Shown here: one piece after another, positions 15,236 through 23,573 of the stretch
Layout: each line of letters opens with the position of its first letter
Position numbering within the stretch: the stretch's first letter is position 1
NCBI GenBank assembly: GCA_023257815.1
Contig: JALRBJ010000005.1
Location: forward strand, 16,828 to 49,953
DNA from: Candidatus Saccharimonadia bacterium
GTDB taxonomy: Bacteria > Patescibacteriota > Saccharimonadia > Saccharimonadales > Saccharimonadaceae
DNA: 33,126 nucleotides
Direction of reading: 5' to 3'
The notes under the pieces: model-generated
What the model was told of the DNA's origin: nothing
What the model saw: only the letters and a program-made list of their open reading frames with translations
Database searches by the model: none
Position numbers and translations under genes: made by a program

Positions 15236-16045
15236 ATGAAGATTACGAAGGCGATTATTCCAGTGGCCGGATGGGGTACACGCATGCTACCCATTACTAA
15301 AGCGATTGAAAAATGCATGCTGCCAGTTGGTACGCGTCCGGTTGTTGATTATGTTGTGCGTGACTGCATTGACGCAGGCATTAAGGATATTTATTTTGTA
15401 GTGGGCGAACAGAGTGCTCAGGTGCAAAATTACTACCGAAGTAATATTCAGCTGAATGATTATTTAAGGCGTCAAGGTAAGGAAGACAAGCTACCCCTGG
15501 TTGCGCCTATTGAGGGAGTGAGGTTTCATTTTATCGTACAGCCAGCGCATGGTAAATACGGTACAGCAGTTCCTGTAGGGTTAGTTAACGACTATGTGGA
15601 GCCTGGTGAAAGTGTAGCAGTGATCATGGGCGATGATTTTTTGTATAACGATGATGGGACGAACGAGATCCAACGCCTTGTTGAAGCGGCTGATGAGGGT
15701 GGTGCAATGATAGGGGTAAATATAGCGCGTGAGAACGTCTCGAAATACGGGGTTTTACAGCTTGACAGTGACGGAAATTATCAGAAAATCGTTGAAAAAC
15801 CATCAGCTGAAGAAGCACCAAGTACGCTGATCAATATTAGCAAATATGTACTACCGAAGGCGGCAATTGAAGCGGCTGTATCAATCCCTGTTAACCCTAG
15901 TAGAGGAGAGTACGAGATTACTGATGTGATTAACCAGTATGTTGTTGCTGGCGGATCAATCAAAGTAGTTGAAGCTAAAGGCGAATTCTTGGACTGCGGC
16001 AGTGTTGAAGGTTGGTTGTATGCTAATAATCGGATTACCAGCTAG
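15236..16045 (+). CDS. galU: UTP-glucose-1-phosphate uridylyltransferase
   Basis: GalU makes UDP-glucose from UTP and glucose-1-phosphate for sugar polymers of the envelope. The 269-residue product has the nucleotide-binding start IIPVAGWGTRMLP (7-19) and TKAIEKCMLPV (21-31), where the usual KEMLP reads KCMLP, the MGDDF metal site (131-135), the VEKPS segment (196-200), and a late GEYEITD block where family members have GEIQLTD. The length is slightly below the 290-300 residues common in bacteria. It has its own upstream region with a weak -10 (TAGACT, 15222-15227), eight bases before the ATG. The product could feed the LCP-type glycopolymer transferase encoded further on. Confidence 0.9.
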   Translation: MKITKAIIPVAGWGTRMLPITKAIEKCMLPVGTRPVVDYVVRDCIDAGIKDIYFVVGEQSAQVQNYYRSNIQLNDYLRRQGKEDKLPLVAPIEGVRFHFIVQPAHGKYGTAVPVGLVNDYVEPGESVAVIMGDDFLYNDDGTNEIQRLVEAADEGGAMIGVNIARENVSKYGVLQLDSDGNYQKIVEKPSAEEAPSTLINISKYVLPKAAIEAAVSIPVNPSRGEYEITDVINQYVVAGGSIKVVEAKGEFLDCGSVEGWLYANNRITS

Positions 16046-16083
16046 CGTATTTGTAGATAGATAAAGCACAGCTGATATGAGGA

Positions 16084-16112
16084 TTGTAATTCTACCTCTT
16101 ATTTGTTACAAT
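16084..16112 (+). promoter_or_regulatory. Promoter of rplU
   Basis: TTGTAA (16084-16089), a 17-base spacer and an extended -10 TGT-TACAAT (16104-16112) precede rplU. Unlike many genes here, it gives a leader of about 25 bases that holds the ribosome binding site AAGGAAG (16135-16141). Confidence 0.7.
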
Positions 16113-16143
16113 TGTTCAGATTGAAATTAACGAAAAGGAAGCT

Positions 16144-16452
16144 ATGAAAGCAGTCGTAAAAGTCGGTGGCAAGCAGTATGTTGTTGCCGAAAAAGAGACC
16201 CTCCTGGTGGACCTCCTCCCGGAAGGAACAAAAGAGCTCACACTCGACGCTATGCTAGTAATTGACGGTGATAAAACTACCGTTGGTACTCCGCTGGTAA
16301 AAGGTGTGACTGTAAAAGCTAAGGTTGTAGACGAAGAAGTAAAGGGCGACAAGCTGCGCATTATTCGCTACAAAGCTAAAAAGCGTGTTCATAAAGAAAC
16401 TGGTCACCGCCAGAAGTACAGCCGTATTCAGGTTGCTTCAATCGGCAAGTAA
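16144..16452 (+). CDS. rplU: 50S ribosomal protein L21
   Basis: The 102-residue product is a complete bL21: the start KAVVKVGGKQYVV (2-14), the central DKTTVGTPLV (42-51), and the basic end KAKKRVHKETGHRQKYSRI (about 78-96). L21 binds 23S rRNA in the large subunit. In most bacteria rplU is followed by rpmA (L27); here a terminator ends the transcript and parA comes next, so the pair is split. AAGGAAG three bases upstream supports the ATG at 16144. Confidence 0.95.
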   Translation: MKAVVKVGGKQYVVAEKETLLVDLLPEGTKELTLDAMLVIDGDKTTVGTPLVKGVTVKAKVVDEEVKGDKLRIIRYKAKKRVHKETGHRQKYSRIQVASIGK

Positions 16453-16477
16453 GTCCTAACGCTTTACTAGTAATCAC

Positions 16478-16509
16478 AAAATTCCCGATCCATAAAGACG
16501 GGGATTTTT
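16478..16509 (+). terminator. Rho-independent terminator of rplU
   Basis: AAAATTCCCG (16478-16487) pairs with CGGGGATTTT (16499-16508) with one G-U and an 11-base loop, and the 3' arm ends in TTTTT. It closes the rplU transcript and may also work in the other direction. Confidence 0.8.
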
Positions 16510-16559
16510 GATTGCGCTCGTGCTACAATACAAGGAAAGTATGAGGGAAGAATAAACAG

Positions 16560-17330
16560 ATGCCGACGGTGATTGCGGTAACAAATCAAAAGGGGGGAGT
16601 GGGTAAGACCACAAGTGCTGTGAATATAGCCTTTTATTTGGCAAAACATGGTAAAAAGACACTTTTGATTGATTTTGATCCACAAGGAAATGCTACAAGT
16701 GGTCTAGGAATAGATAAGCAGTCCATCGAAACAGGAACAATGAGTGATGTCATGCTTGAACAGACCACTCTACAAGAGGTTGTTATTGTAACTAAGCATA
16801 AGAATCTTTACGTCGCCCCAGCTACTCCTCATTTAGCCAACACCGAGGTGGAACTTGCTGGAGTATCACGTAAGTTTAGTAGGTTAAAGAATGCGATTGG
16901 AACTACTGGTGAAACATATGACTTTGTATTAATTGACAGTCCACCAAGCCTTAGTCTATTAACGGTAAATGGACTAATTGCGGCACGCTATGTACTGCTG
17001 CCTGTGCAGGCAGAATTTTATGCACTTGAGGGGCTGGGTCAGCTTCTTGAGACGATGAAACTAGTTCGCAAGAATATGAATCCCACACTCGACTTGATTG
17101 GTGTATTGCCTACTATGGTTGACGGTCGTACGACGCTGAGTGGGCAGGTACACGAAGAAATTAAGAAGCACTTTCCAGGTAAGGTATTTAAAACCGTCAT
17201 CCCTCGTAATATTCGCCTTGCCGAAGCCCCAAGTCATGGATTGCCAATCGGCGTCTATGATCGATTTAGTAAAGGTGCAAGGGCATATAAAACAGTTGCA
17301 AAGGAAGTAATAGAAAGGATTGGTAGCTAA
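16560..17330 (+). CDS. parA: Chromosome partitioning ATPase ParA/Soj
   Basis: ParA is the Walker-type ATPase that moves ParB-bound origins apart. The 256-residue product has the deviant Walker A KGGVGKTT (11-18) with the signature first lysine, A' motif IDFDPQGNATSGLG (37-50), and Walker B VLIDSPPSLS (123-132). It lacks an N-terminal DNA-binding helix-turn-helix, so it is a chromosomal Soj type, not a plasmid type Ia ParA. GAGGGA (16542-16547) lies 12 bases before the ATG, and a TACAAT (16524-16529) preceded by TGC may be the -10. parB begins two bases after its stop. Confidence 0.95.
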   Translation: MPTVIAVTNQKGGVGKTTSAVNIAFYLAKHGKKTLLIDFDPQGNATSGLGIDKQSIETGTMSDVMLEQTTLQEVVIVTKHKNLYVAPATPHLANTEVELAGVSRKFSRLKNAIGTTGETYDFVLIDSPPSLSLLTVNGLIAARYVLLPVQAEFYALEGLGQLLETMKLVRKNMNPTLDLIGVLPTMVDGRTTLSGQVHEEIKKHFPGKVFKTVIPRNIRLAEAPSHGLPIGVYDRFSKGARAYKTVAKEVIERIGS

Positions 17331-17331
17331 T

Positions 17332-18207
17332 ATGGCCACCAAAAAAGGACTAGGGCGCGGTTTCTCGTCGCTTATTCCTGATAACTTACTAGATGAGTCG
17401 TTTGATCCAACTGTGGGTGACGACAATAAAGTAAGCGATTTACGCACGATCAAATTAGATCAAATTACTCCTGATCCAGATCAGCCGCGTCGTACATTTG
17501 ACGAGACGGGTTTGACTGAATTGACTGCTAGTATTACCGAGCATGGTGTCTTGCAACCAATCGTGGTGGTACCAATTAGTGATGGTACGTATCAGATTGT
17601 AGCTGGTGAGCGTCGTTATCGTGCATCAAAGGCTGCTGGCAAGGCGACTATTCCAGCACTCGTACGCACATTGAGTGCCCAACACAAACTAGAGCTCAGC
17701 TTGATTGAGAATATCCAGCGCCGTGATCTAAATCCACTTGAAACAGCTACGGCCTATGCAAAATTACGTGATCAGTTTAACCTAACGCTTGAACAGATTG
17801 GAGCACGCGTTGGCGGTAAATCGGTAAGCGCCATATCTAACACGCTTCGTTTGCTTAAATTACCAGTGAATGTAAAACAAGCCGTAGCTGTTGGTGACAT
17901 AAGTGAAGGTCAAGCTAGGCCTTTGATTGGAATAGCTGAAACGATAGCGAGTACGATCTTGCCACAAATAATCAAAGAGCATTGGAGCGCTCGCCGTATT
18001 GAGGAATTTGTTGCACAGGCGCGGCCACTTACTAACGAACAGGAATCTAAAAGGCCAACATCTCGCTCACAACAAAATGATAACCTTACGAAGCGCTTTG
18101 GGACACGAGTGGTAACCCAGCAAAGTGCACGCGGAACTGGCAAGATTATTATTGAATTCAAGTCGAATGAAGATCGTGAACGCATTGAGCGTTTACTGAG
18201 TAGCTAA
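17332..18207 (+). CDS. parB: Chromosome partitioning protein ParB
   Basis: ParB binds parS and loads on DNA as a CTP-dependent clamp. The product (291 residues from ATG 17332) has the N-terminal ParA-stimulating start KKGLGRGFSSLIP (4-16), the nuclease-like CTP-binding domain with GERRYRAS (92-99) and ENIQRRDLNPLE (126-137), a helix-turn-helix near 150-175, and a C-terminal dimerisation segment. A TTG reading from 17320 would overlap parA; the ATG two bases after the parA stop is preferred. No consensus parS (TGTTTCACGTGAAACA) is seen in the window. It is convergent with lepB across only 19 bases, without a clear terminator. Confidence 0.94.
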   Translation: MATKKGLGRGFSSLIPDNLLDESFDPTVGDDNKVSDLRTIKLDQITPDPDQPRRTFDETGLTELTASITEHGVLQPIVVVPISDGTYQIVAGERRYRASKAAGKATIPALVRTLSAQHKLELSLIENIQRRDLNPLETATAYAKLRDQFNLTLEQIGARVGGKSVSAISNTLRLLKLPVNVKQAVAVGDISEGQARPLIGIAETIASTILPQIIKEHWSARRIEEFVAQARPLTNEQESKRPTSRSQQNDNLTKRFGTRVVTQQSARGTGKIIIEFKSNEDRERIERLLSS

Positions 18208-18226
18208 TAAACAAACCTATATTGAG

Positions 18227-18826
18227 CTAAAACGTACGAACCTTATTAAAAGGGAAGATTCGTAATGTAACTGGGCCAACTACATCGTAAAGAGGAATTA
18301 ACCCAAGCCCGTTACGAGAGTCTTTGGAGTAGCCTTCGGCGCGGTGGTCGCCTGATACAAATAGAGTACCTTGTTGAACGGTTTCGTCAACACTGCCTGC
18401 TGTGAATGCTCCAGGCTCACCATGATTTGCGTCGTCCGGATTGAAGCCGCTTGGGTGCTGTGTGTTGTAGACCGTAAACTGACCATCTTTGAGTACAACT
18501 CGCTCACCAGCAAAGGCAATAACGCGTTTTACAATGTACTCCTCACCAGTACCAGGGACGTAAAGAGGATTTTTGAAGACTATAACTTGGCCACGACCAG
18601 GTATGTAGGATTGGTTTTGGAGCTGAGCAACTGTAACTGGAATACGATTGACAATCAATCTATCACCCGTAAACAGGGTTGTTTCCATACTTGGGCCTTC
18701 TACGTTGAAACTACGAAATATGAAAGCATTAATGAAAACAGTGCCGAGCAGTACACAGAGCACGAAAACCAGGATGCCAAAAGCATCTTTTAAAGCTTGA
18801 TGTCGTTCTAAAAAGCTTGCGTTCAC
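18227..18826 (-). CDS. lepB: Signal peptidase I
   Basis: Signal peptidase I cuts signal peptides from exported proteins at the outer membrane face. Numbered from the GTG at 18832, the protein has one membrane anchor (about 17-38), the catalytic serine S48 in GPSME, the catalytic lysine K102 in IVKRVIA, and box E GDHRAEGYSKDSRNGLG (161-177), where the usual GDNR is GDHR. The start is set at GTG 18826 because a TATAGT box (18839-18834 on this strand) ends immediately before the GTG at 18832, too close for that codon to be transcribed. This gives 199 residues and a leaderless message. Its substrates would include many exported proteins in this window. Confidence 0.9.
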   Translation of the reverse strand: MNASFLERHQALKDAFGILVFVLCVLLGTVFINAFIFRSFNVEGPSMETTLFTGDRLIVNRIPVTVAQLQNQSYIPGRGQVIVFKNPLYVPGTGEEYIVKRVIAFAGERVVLKDGQFTVYNTQHPSGFNPDDANHGEPGAFTAGSVDETVQQGTLFVSGDHRAEGYSKDSRNGLGLIPLYDVVGPVTLRIFPFNKVRTF

Positions 18827-18905
18827 TTTCACTACTATACACTACCGCGAGCGTGATGAGAGTTAGGTTAGGGTATGATTTTACAACCAAATTAAAGCAA
18901 AAATT

Positions 18906-18914
18906 TGCTATAGT
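18906..18914 (+). promoter_or_regulatory. Extended -10 promoter of the LCP gene
   Basis: TGC-TATAGT (18906-18914) ends 16 bases before the ATG at 18931. No good -35 is seen, as common for extended -10 promoters. The leader would be about ten bases, with no Shine-Dalgarno. Confidence 0.5.
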
Positions 18915-18930
18915 AGTCTATTAGATAGGT

Positions 18931-20598
18931 ATGCGAAAACAAACTTCATCAATCGATGGTTTTGTTCCTCGTCGTGGGCCAACCGTCGGTGGCGGTAATA
19001 GTCAACAGCTTGGACACCCCAGCCCCGAAGAGAGGGCCAGTATTGGACGTGCTTCACGTCCGATGAGTCAAAGTACTCCTTCTCGTCCTGTTAGTGCGGG
19101 CAAGCGTGAAATTGATGAATCGCTTTCGCGAATTCATGACGAAGAAGCCGTTAGTCCAAAAAAAGGTATATTCAATCGCAAGAAAAAGGCTAAAAAACCG
19201 ATAAGTCGGCGCCGTAAAGTAATCAAGCGGTTGGTTCTCCTTATTTTCCTAATTGGCTTCATCCTTGCTGGTTTTGTTGCTGTTCGCGCTCTTATTGCCA
19301 GCAGTAATGTGTTTCAGGGTAATATCTTTGATATCTTTCAATCGAAACCGCTAAAGATGGATGAGAATGGTCGAACTAACGTGCTAGTTTTTGGCACAAG
19401 TGAAGATGATCCTGGCCATGAGGCTGCGTATTTGACCGATTCAATTATGGTGATAAGTATCGATCAAAACCAAAAAAACGCGTACATGGTAAGTATTCCA
19501 CGTGATTTGATTGTTGATTATGATACGGCATGTTTTGCGGGCTATGAAGGTAAAATTAATGCTCTGTACGGATGTTACTCAGACGAGGGCGATCCAGAAA
19601 AAGAAACCGAAGGTGCTGCTGCCTTAAAAAAGAAGGTTGGTAGTATCTTAGGGCTTGACATCCAGTATTATGCACACGTTAACTACACGGTTGTACGCGA
19701 TACGGTAAAGGCGCTGGGATCAATTGATATTACGATTGAAAGTAAAGATCCACGGGGTATTATGGACTCAAACTTTGATTGGAAGTGTAAGGATGGCAAT
19801 GCTAGGGCGTCTCAGGCGACAATCCTCAAGAATTGTCCTCCGAGTGGTCACTTCATAGATTATCCGAACGGCAAGGTGACACTGGATGCTGAACACGCTC
19901 TTTACTTAGCGCAGGCCAGGGGGGCACATGCGCCAACATATGGATTGGAACGTTCAAACTTTGACCGTGAAGTAAACCAGCAAAAGATTGTTAAAGCGAT
20001 TCGCGAAAAAGCGGTTAGTGTGGGCACGCTTGCTGATATAGGAAAAGTCACGGGACTAATTGACGCGCTGGGTAATAATTTACGAACTGATTTTGCAACT
20101 TCCGAAGTACGCACGCTTGTTCAACTTGGGCAGGATATCCAGTCCACCGATATCCAGTCCTTATCGCTTGTAGAGGAAGGAAACGAGTTGGTTGGCTCAG
20201 GTTTAGGTGGTGTTGTGCCTAACGCTGGTAATTTCGAATATGCCGAAATCCATGCCTTTATTGCCAAGGGGCTGTCAAGTGATCCTGTTGTAAGAGAGGG
20301 CGCTAATGTGGTCGTAATGAACGGCACTCAAATGCCCGGACTGGCATTAACGGAGTCAGACAAATTAACAGAAGCTGGTTATACTGTGTCGAATGCCACT
20401 AATGCACCAACAACCGACTATAAGACCACCACGATATACCGTATTAACCAAAAGGCTATGAATGGAACTGCAAAAGCACTCGCAAAACGCTACGGTATCA
20501 AACTTACCACTACAGCTCCTAGTTTTACGGTTGATGGAGGTGTTGATTTTGTAGTGATCATAGGTGCATCAAGTATACCGAAAGATTCATCTAACTAA
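18931..20598 (+). CDS. LytR-CpsA-Psr (LCP) family glycopolymer transferase with LytR_C domain
   Basis: LCP proteins transfer lipid-linked glycopolymers to peptidoglycan outside the cell membrane. The 555-residue product has a long basic, low-complexity cytoplasmic part (1-99), one membrane helix (about 100-122), and the LCP domain (about 148-345) with NVLVFGTSEDD (150-160), TDSIMVISID (169-178), VSIPRDL (187-193) and the GKINALYG block (207-214). A second domain (about 455-550) starting VVVMNGTQMPGLA matches the C-terminal LytR_C module. Cysteines C201 and C215 may form a disulfide. The protein reads outward, away from lepB. The short 12-base direct repeat at 20134-20160 encodes a DIQS-DIQS duplication of no clear meaning. 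Confidence 0.92.
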   Translation: MRKQTSSIDGFVPRRGPTVGGGNSQQLGHPSPEERASIGRASRPMSQSTPSRPVSAGKREIDESLSRIHDEEAVSPKKGIFNRKKKAKKPISRRRKVIKRLVLLIFLIGFILAGFVAVRALIASSNVFQGNIFDIFQSKPLKMDENGRTNVLVFGTSEDDPGHEAAYLTDSIMVISIDQNQKNAYMVSIPRDLIVDYDTACFAGYEGKINALYGCYSDEGDPEKETEGAAALKKKVGSILGLDIQYYAHVNYTVVRDTVKALGSIDITIESKDPRGIMDSNFDWKCKDGNARASQATILKNCPPSGHFIDYPNGKVTLDAEHALYLAQARGAHAPTYGLERSNFDREVNQQKIVKAIREKAVSVGTLADIGKVTGLIDALGNNLRTDFATSEVRTLVQLGQDIQSTDIQSLSLVEEGNELVGSGLGGVVPNAGNFEYAEIHAFIAKGLSSDPVVREGANVVVMNGTQMPGLALTESDKLTEAGYTVSNATNAPTTDYKTTTIYRINQKAMNGTAKALAKRYGIKLTTTAPSFTVDGGVDFVVIIGASSIPKDSSN

Positions 20599-20613
20599 TT
20601 CTTGCAAGCAAAA

Positions 20614-20622
20614 TGGTACAAT
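20614..20622 (+). promoter_or_regulatory. Extended -10 promoter, leaderless type
   Basis: TGG-TACAAT (20614-20622) ends nine bases before the ATG at 20632, leaving no room for a ribosome binding site. Confidence 0.55.
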
Positions 20623-20631
20623 AAAGACTAT

Positions 20632-21399
20632 ATGGAGCTACTTAAAACAGTCCGCAAACGCTCGTTCCTAAGTGAGGTGGCATATATAGTGCTTAATATT
20701 GTGCTTGCAGTTGCACTGCTTGTTATTGTGCTAGTTGTAAATGTTCCATGGCCAGCTCTTGGGGTAGTTCTGCTCAGTAAGTGGCGTGTATTTGCAGTAC
20801 GGTCGCGATATTGGACGGCTAATATTCGGGCAAATATGGTCGACACTATCGTTGGTATAAGTATGGTGGTGTTTTTATATGCGGCTAGTGGTAATCTTCC
20901 GATCCAGTTACTGCTGACTGCACTATATATAGCGTGGCTTCTTGTCTTAAAACCACGCTCAAAACGTTCGTATATTGCGGCTCAAGCAGCTGTGGGATTA
21001 GTCGCTGGTATGAGCGCCATCGTACAAATTTCCCCAACTTTGCCCTCATCGGTTGTTGTAATTGCGGCATGGGTTGTAGGATACTCTGCGACACGACATA
21101 TTTTAAGTGTGCAGCATGAATCGCACATTAACTTTCTAAGCTTATTGTGGGGATTTGTTGTTGCTGAAATCATGTGGCTTGGGTATCACTGGACGATTGG
21201 ATATACACTCGGTTCAGCTTTGCAGTTGTCGCAGGTGGCAATCATCATCGCCGTCCTTAGCTTCCTAGCGGAACGTGTGTATATGAGCCATCATCGCAAC
21301 GGTACGGTTGTTTCATCAGATGTGCTAATGCCGGCTCTTCTATCAGTGAGTGTTATCGGAGTGCTGCTATTCGTATTTGGAGGAGCTGCTACGATATAG
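20632..21399 (+). CDS. Polytopic membrane protein of unknown function
   Basis: I do not recognise this 255-residue protein. It has a basic N-terminus (LLKTVRKR) and about eight hydrophobic segments spread over the full length, with positively charged short loops (RSRYW, KPRSKRS) that should face the cytoplasm. There are no cysteines and no obvious catalytic motif. The ATG at 20632 is chosen because it stands nine bases behind an extended -10 box; an upstream TTG at 20602 would lie before that promoter. It sits between the LCP gene and the HtrA gene, so an envelope role is likely but unproven. Confidence 0.7.
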   Translation: MELLKTVRKRSFLSEVAYIVLNIVLAVALLVIVLVVNVPWPALGVVLLSKWRVFAVRSRYWTANIRANMVDTIVGISMVVFLYAASGNLPIQLLLTALYIAWLLVLKPRSKRSYIAAQAAVGLVAGMSAIVQISPTLPSSVVVIAAWVVGYSATRHILSVQHESHINFLSLLWGFVVAEIMWLGYHWTIGYTLGSALQLSQVAIIIAVLSFLAERVYMSHHRNGTVVSSDVLMPALLSVSVIGVLLFVFGGAATI

Positions 21400-21439
21400 C
21401 AGATGAATAAATGATTCAGGGAGGGGAGATAGTATAGTC

Positions 21440-22672
21440 ATGAGTAAAAATAGTGAACCACTTGGTGCAAATACTTTGTCTGATCATGCATCGTCAAAGC
21501 AAGCCCAGCAAACAGAGAAACCTGTAAATCGCCGTCCTTCGACTCCTACTATTGTTTTAGTTGGGTTGATTGTCATGGTAATTTTGGGGGGATTAGCTGG
21601 ATTTAGTGGAGCATGGTTACAAGACGCACTAACAGGTGATGTTTCGCGGGCAGGAACTGTCCTTAACACCTCTGCAACTGATGGGAATAGTGTGACTACA
21701 CCTAACGAGGAATCAATCGCAGCCGTAGCCAAGGCTGTATCACCAAGTGTGGTATCAATTCTTACTAAAACGGAACAAGTTTCTCGTCTTTACAACCAAA
21801 GCTATCAGCAAGAGGGCGCTGGAACTGGCATGATCGTTAGCTCAAACGGGTATATTATGACCAATAAACACGTTATTGATGGTGCCGGTACTGTCACGGT
21901 TGTTCTACCAGATGGTAAGACATACGATAACGTCGACGTTTTGGGCGCTGATCCTTTGAATGACGTTGCTTTTTTGAAGATTAAAAATGTAACGGGTTTG
22001 CCGGCTATTACATTTGGTGATTCAAAAACAGTTCGAATCGGTCAGACGGTCATTGCGATTGGAAATGCATTAGGGCAGTATCAGAACACAGTAACAAGCG
22101 GCATTATATCTGGAACAGGGCGTCCAGTAATCGCTTCTAGCGATGGATCGGGTAATGGTGCCGAGAGCTTAACTGACTTATTGCAAACCGATGCTGCAAT
22201 TAACTCAGGTAACTCAGGCGGCCCGCTTCTTAATCTAAAAGGCCAAGTAATTGGTATTAATACGGCTATTGCTCAAGATGCCCAAAGTATTGGATTCGCC
22301 ATTCCGATCAGTGCAACCAAAGGCTTACTAAATCATGTCATTAAAACTGGTAAGGTGGAGCGAGCATATCTTGGTGTACAGTATGTTTCGATTAATGCAC
22401 AAGTTAAGAATCAGTATGACTTAGCAGCCGATAAGGGTGATTATGTAACAGCCGATCGCGGTAATAGTGTGCAGCCAAATGGTCCAGCTGATAAAGCTGG
22501 CATCAAGGACGGCGATATTATCGTAAAAGTTAATGATTCGTTGGTTGGGGAAGTCGCAAGTGTATCAAGCCTTGTGTCGGAATATGAGCCTGGCGATAAG
22601 GTAATCATTATCGTACTGCGCGGCGGAAAACAGCTTTCACTTACGGCAACACTTGGCACGTATTCAAACTAA
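21440..22672 (+). CDS. HtrA/DegP-type serine protease with PDZ domain
   Basis: HtrA proteases degrade or refold damaged exported proteins. The 410-residue product has a cytoplasmic tail, a membrane anchor (about 37-60), a trypsin-like domain with catalytic H134 (TNKHV), D165 (LNDVAF) and S239 (GNSGGP), and one PDZ domain (about 310-405). GGGAGGGGAG (21419-21428) supports the ATG at 21440. The topology puts the protease outside the membrane, fitting quality control of the many surface proteins here. Its stop codon directly abuts the prmC stop on the other strand, with no base between. Confidence 0.95.
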   Translation: MSKNSEPLGANTLSDHASSKQAQQTEKPVNRRPSTPTIVLVGLIVMVILGGLAGFSGAWLQDALTGDVSRAGTVLNTSATDGNSVTTPNEESIAAVAKAVSPSVVSILTKTEQVSRLYNQSYQQEGAGTGMIVSSNGYIMTNKHVIDGAGTVTVVLPDGKTYDNVDVLGADPLNDVAFLKIKNVTGLPAITFGDSKTVRIGQTVIAIGNALGQYQNTVTSGIISGTGRPVIASSDGSGNGAESLTDLLQTDAAINSGNSGGPLLNLKGQVIGINTAIAQDAQSIGFAIPISATKGLLNHVIKTGKVERAYLGVQYVSINAQVKNQYDLAADKGDYVTADRGNSVQPNGPADKAGIKDGDIIVKVNDSLVGEVASVSSLVSEYEPGDKVIIIVLRGGKQLSLTATLGTYSN

Positions 22673-23500
22673 CTAGCCTAGCTGCAGGGTAATCGAAAAC
22701 TCACCGCGAGACAGTTCGCTAAAGCCGTGTTTTTTTGCGAATGCGTGAATATCATCAAGCTGGCGTGAGTCAGCTTCTAGTAGCAAGAATGCGCCAGGTT
22801 TGCTACGGCCAGCCGCTTGTTCAATGCATCGTTTAATGATTGCTAAGCCCCTATCCTCGGCATATAAAGCTTCGGCAGGTTCGCTTGCAAGCTCGGGTGA
22901 TTGATCCCATGATCTATCTACGTAGGGTAAGTTGGCTACTATGATATCAGGTGAATAGGGGTAGCTCGTTAGTACATCGCTCACGAATGTCTCTAGCTCT
23001 GCACCTAGTAAGTTAGCGTTTTTTTCGGCTACTGTCAGCGCGTGACGACTAGTGTCAACCAGTGCTACATCAAGCTCAGGGATCTCTAGTTTGGCGCTGA
23101 TACCTAAGCATCCACTGCCAGTTCCTATATCCACCAGACGCTTTGTGCCTATATTCGGTAGTGCAGATGTGTTTGGTAGTATTTGCTTTAAAGAGCTAAT
23201 CAGTTCCTCTGACTCTGGTCGAGGGATGAGTACCGCTGGAGTGACTTGGAAGCGGCGGCCGTAGAACTCCTTATGACCAATGATGTAGGCAACTGGTACC
23301 CGGTCTTTGCGCAGCTCCAGCCTGGCATTAGCTATATCTTCAGTGCGCATGCTAATCTCTTCATCAGGATGGGCGTGTAGGTATGTTCGAGGATGACGAA
23401 TTGTGTGGGCAAGGATGATTTCGGCATCAAGTCGTGGTGAAGGCAGCAGATCATCTGCCAACTCGTTTGATGCTTGCTTAAGCCATTCACTAATTTTCAT
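22673..23500 (-). CDS. prmC: Release factor glutamine methyltransferase PrmC (HemK)
   Basis: PrmC methylates the glutamine of the GGQ motif in release factors. The 275-residue product has the N-terminal helical domain, LIPRPESE (91-98), the SAM-binding VDIGTGSGC (123-131), and the catalytic motif, which reads NLPYV (180-184) rather than the usual NPPY. The change keeps Asn and Tyr, the residues that hold the glutamine, and NLPY occurs in other HemK relatives, so activity is plausible. Its natural target RF1 is encoded nearby on the same strand, but an exported-protein gene on the other strand separates them. The ATG at 23500 has no close ribosome binding site; a GATAAT (23513-23508 on this strand) seven bases upstream may be its -10. 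Confidence 0.93.
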   Translation of the reverse strand: MKISEWLKQASNELADDLLPSPRLDAEIILAHTIRHPRTYLHAHPDEEISMRTEDIANARLELRKDRVPVAYIIGHKEFYGRRFQVTPAVLIPRPESEELISSLKQILPNTSALPNIGTKRLVDIGTGSGCLGISAKLEIPELDVALVDTSRHALTVAEKNANLLGAELETFVSDVLTSYPYSPDIIVANLPYVDRSWDQSPELASEPAEALYAEDRGLAIIKRCIEQAAGRSKPGAFLLLEADSRQLDDIHAFAKKHGFSELSRGEFSITLQLG

Positions 23501-23538
23501 ACTTTTATTATCTCACCTCTTGCACAATACGCAAAATA

Positions 23539-23567
23539 TTGACAAATATGCTTAAGTGTGATAGGAT
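23539..23567 (+). promoter_or_regulatory. Consensus -35 promoter of the exported protein gene, leaderless type
   Basis: TTGACA (23539-23544), exactly 17 bases and TAGGAT (23562-23567) precede the ATG at 23574 by six bases. The transcription start should coincide with the ATG. This is one of the clearest leaderless promoters in the window. Confidence 0.8.
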
Positions 23568-23573
23568 GAATCC

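Noticed and set aside
16560-18207. parS site near parAB
   Set aside because: No TGTTTCACGTGAAACA or one- or two-mismatch version was found by eye; GTTTCAC at 13311-13317 has no inverted partner.
20134-20160. Tandem GATATCCAGTCC repeat in the LCP gene
   Set aside because: Two 12-base copies within a coding region, in frame, without further copies; not a CRISPR or regulatory array.
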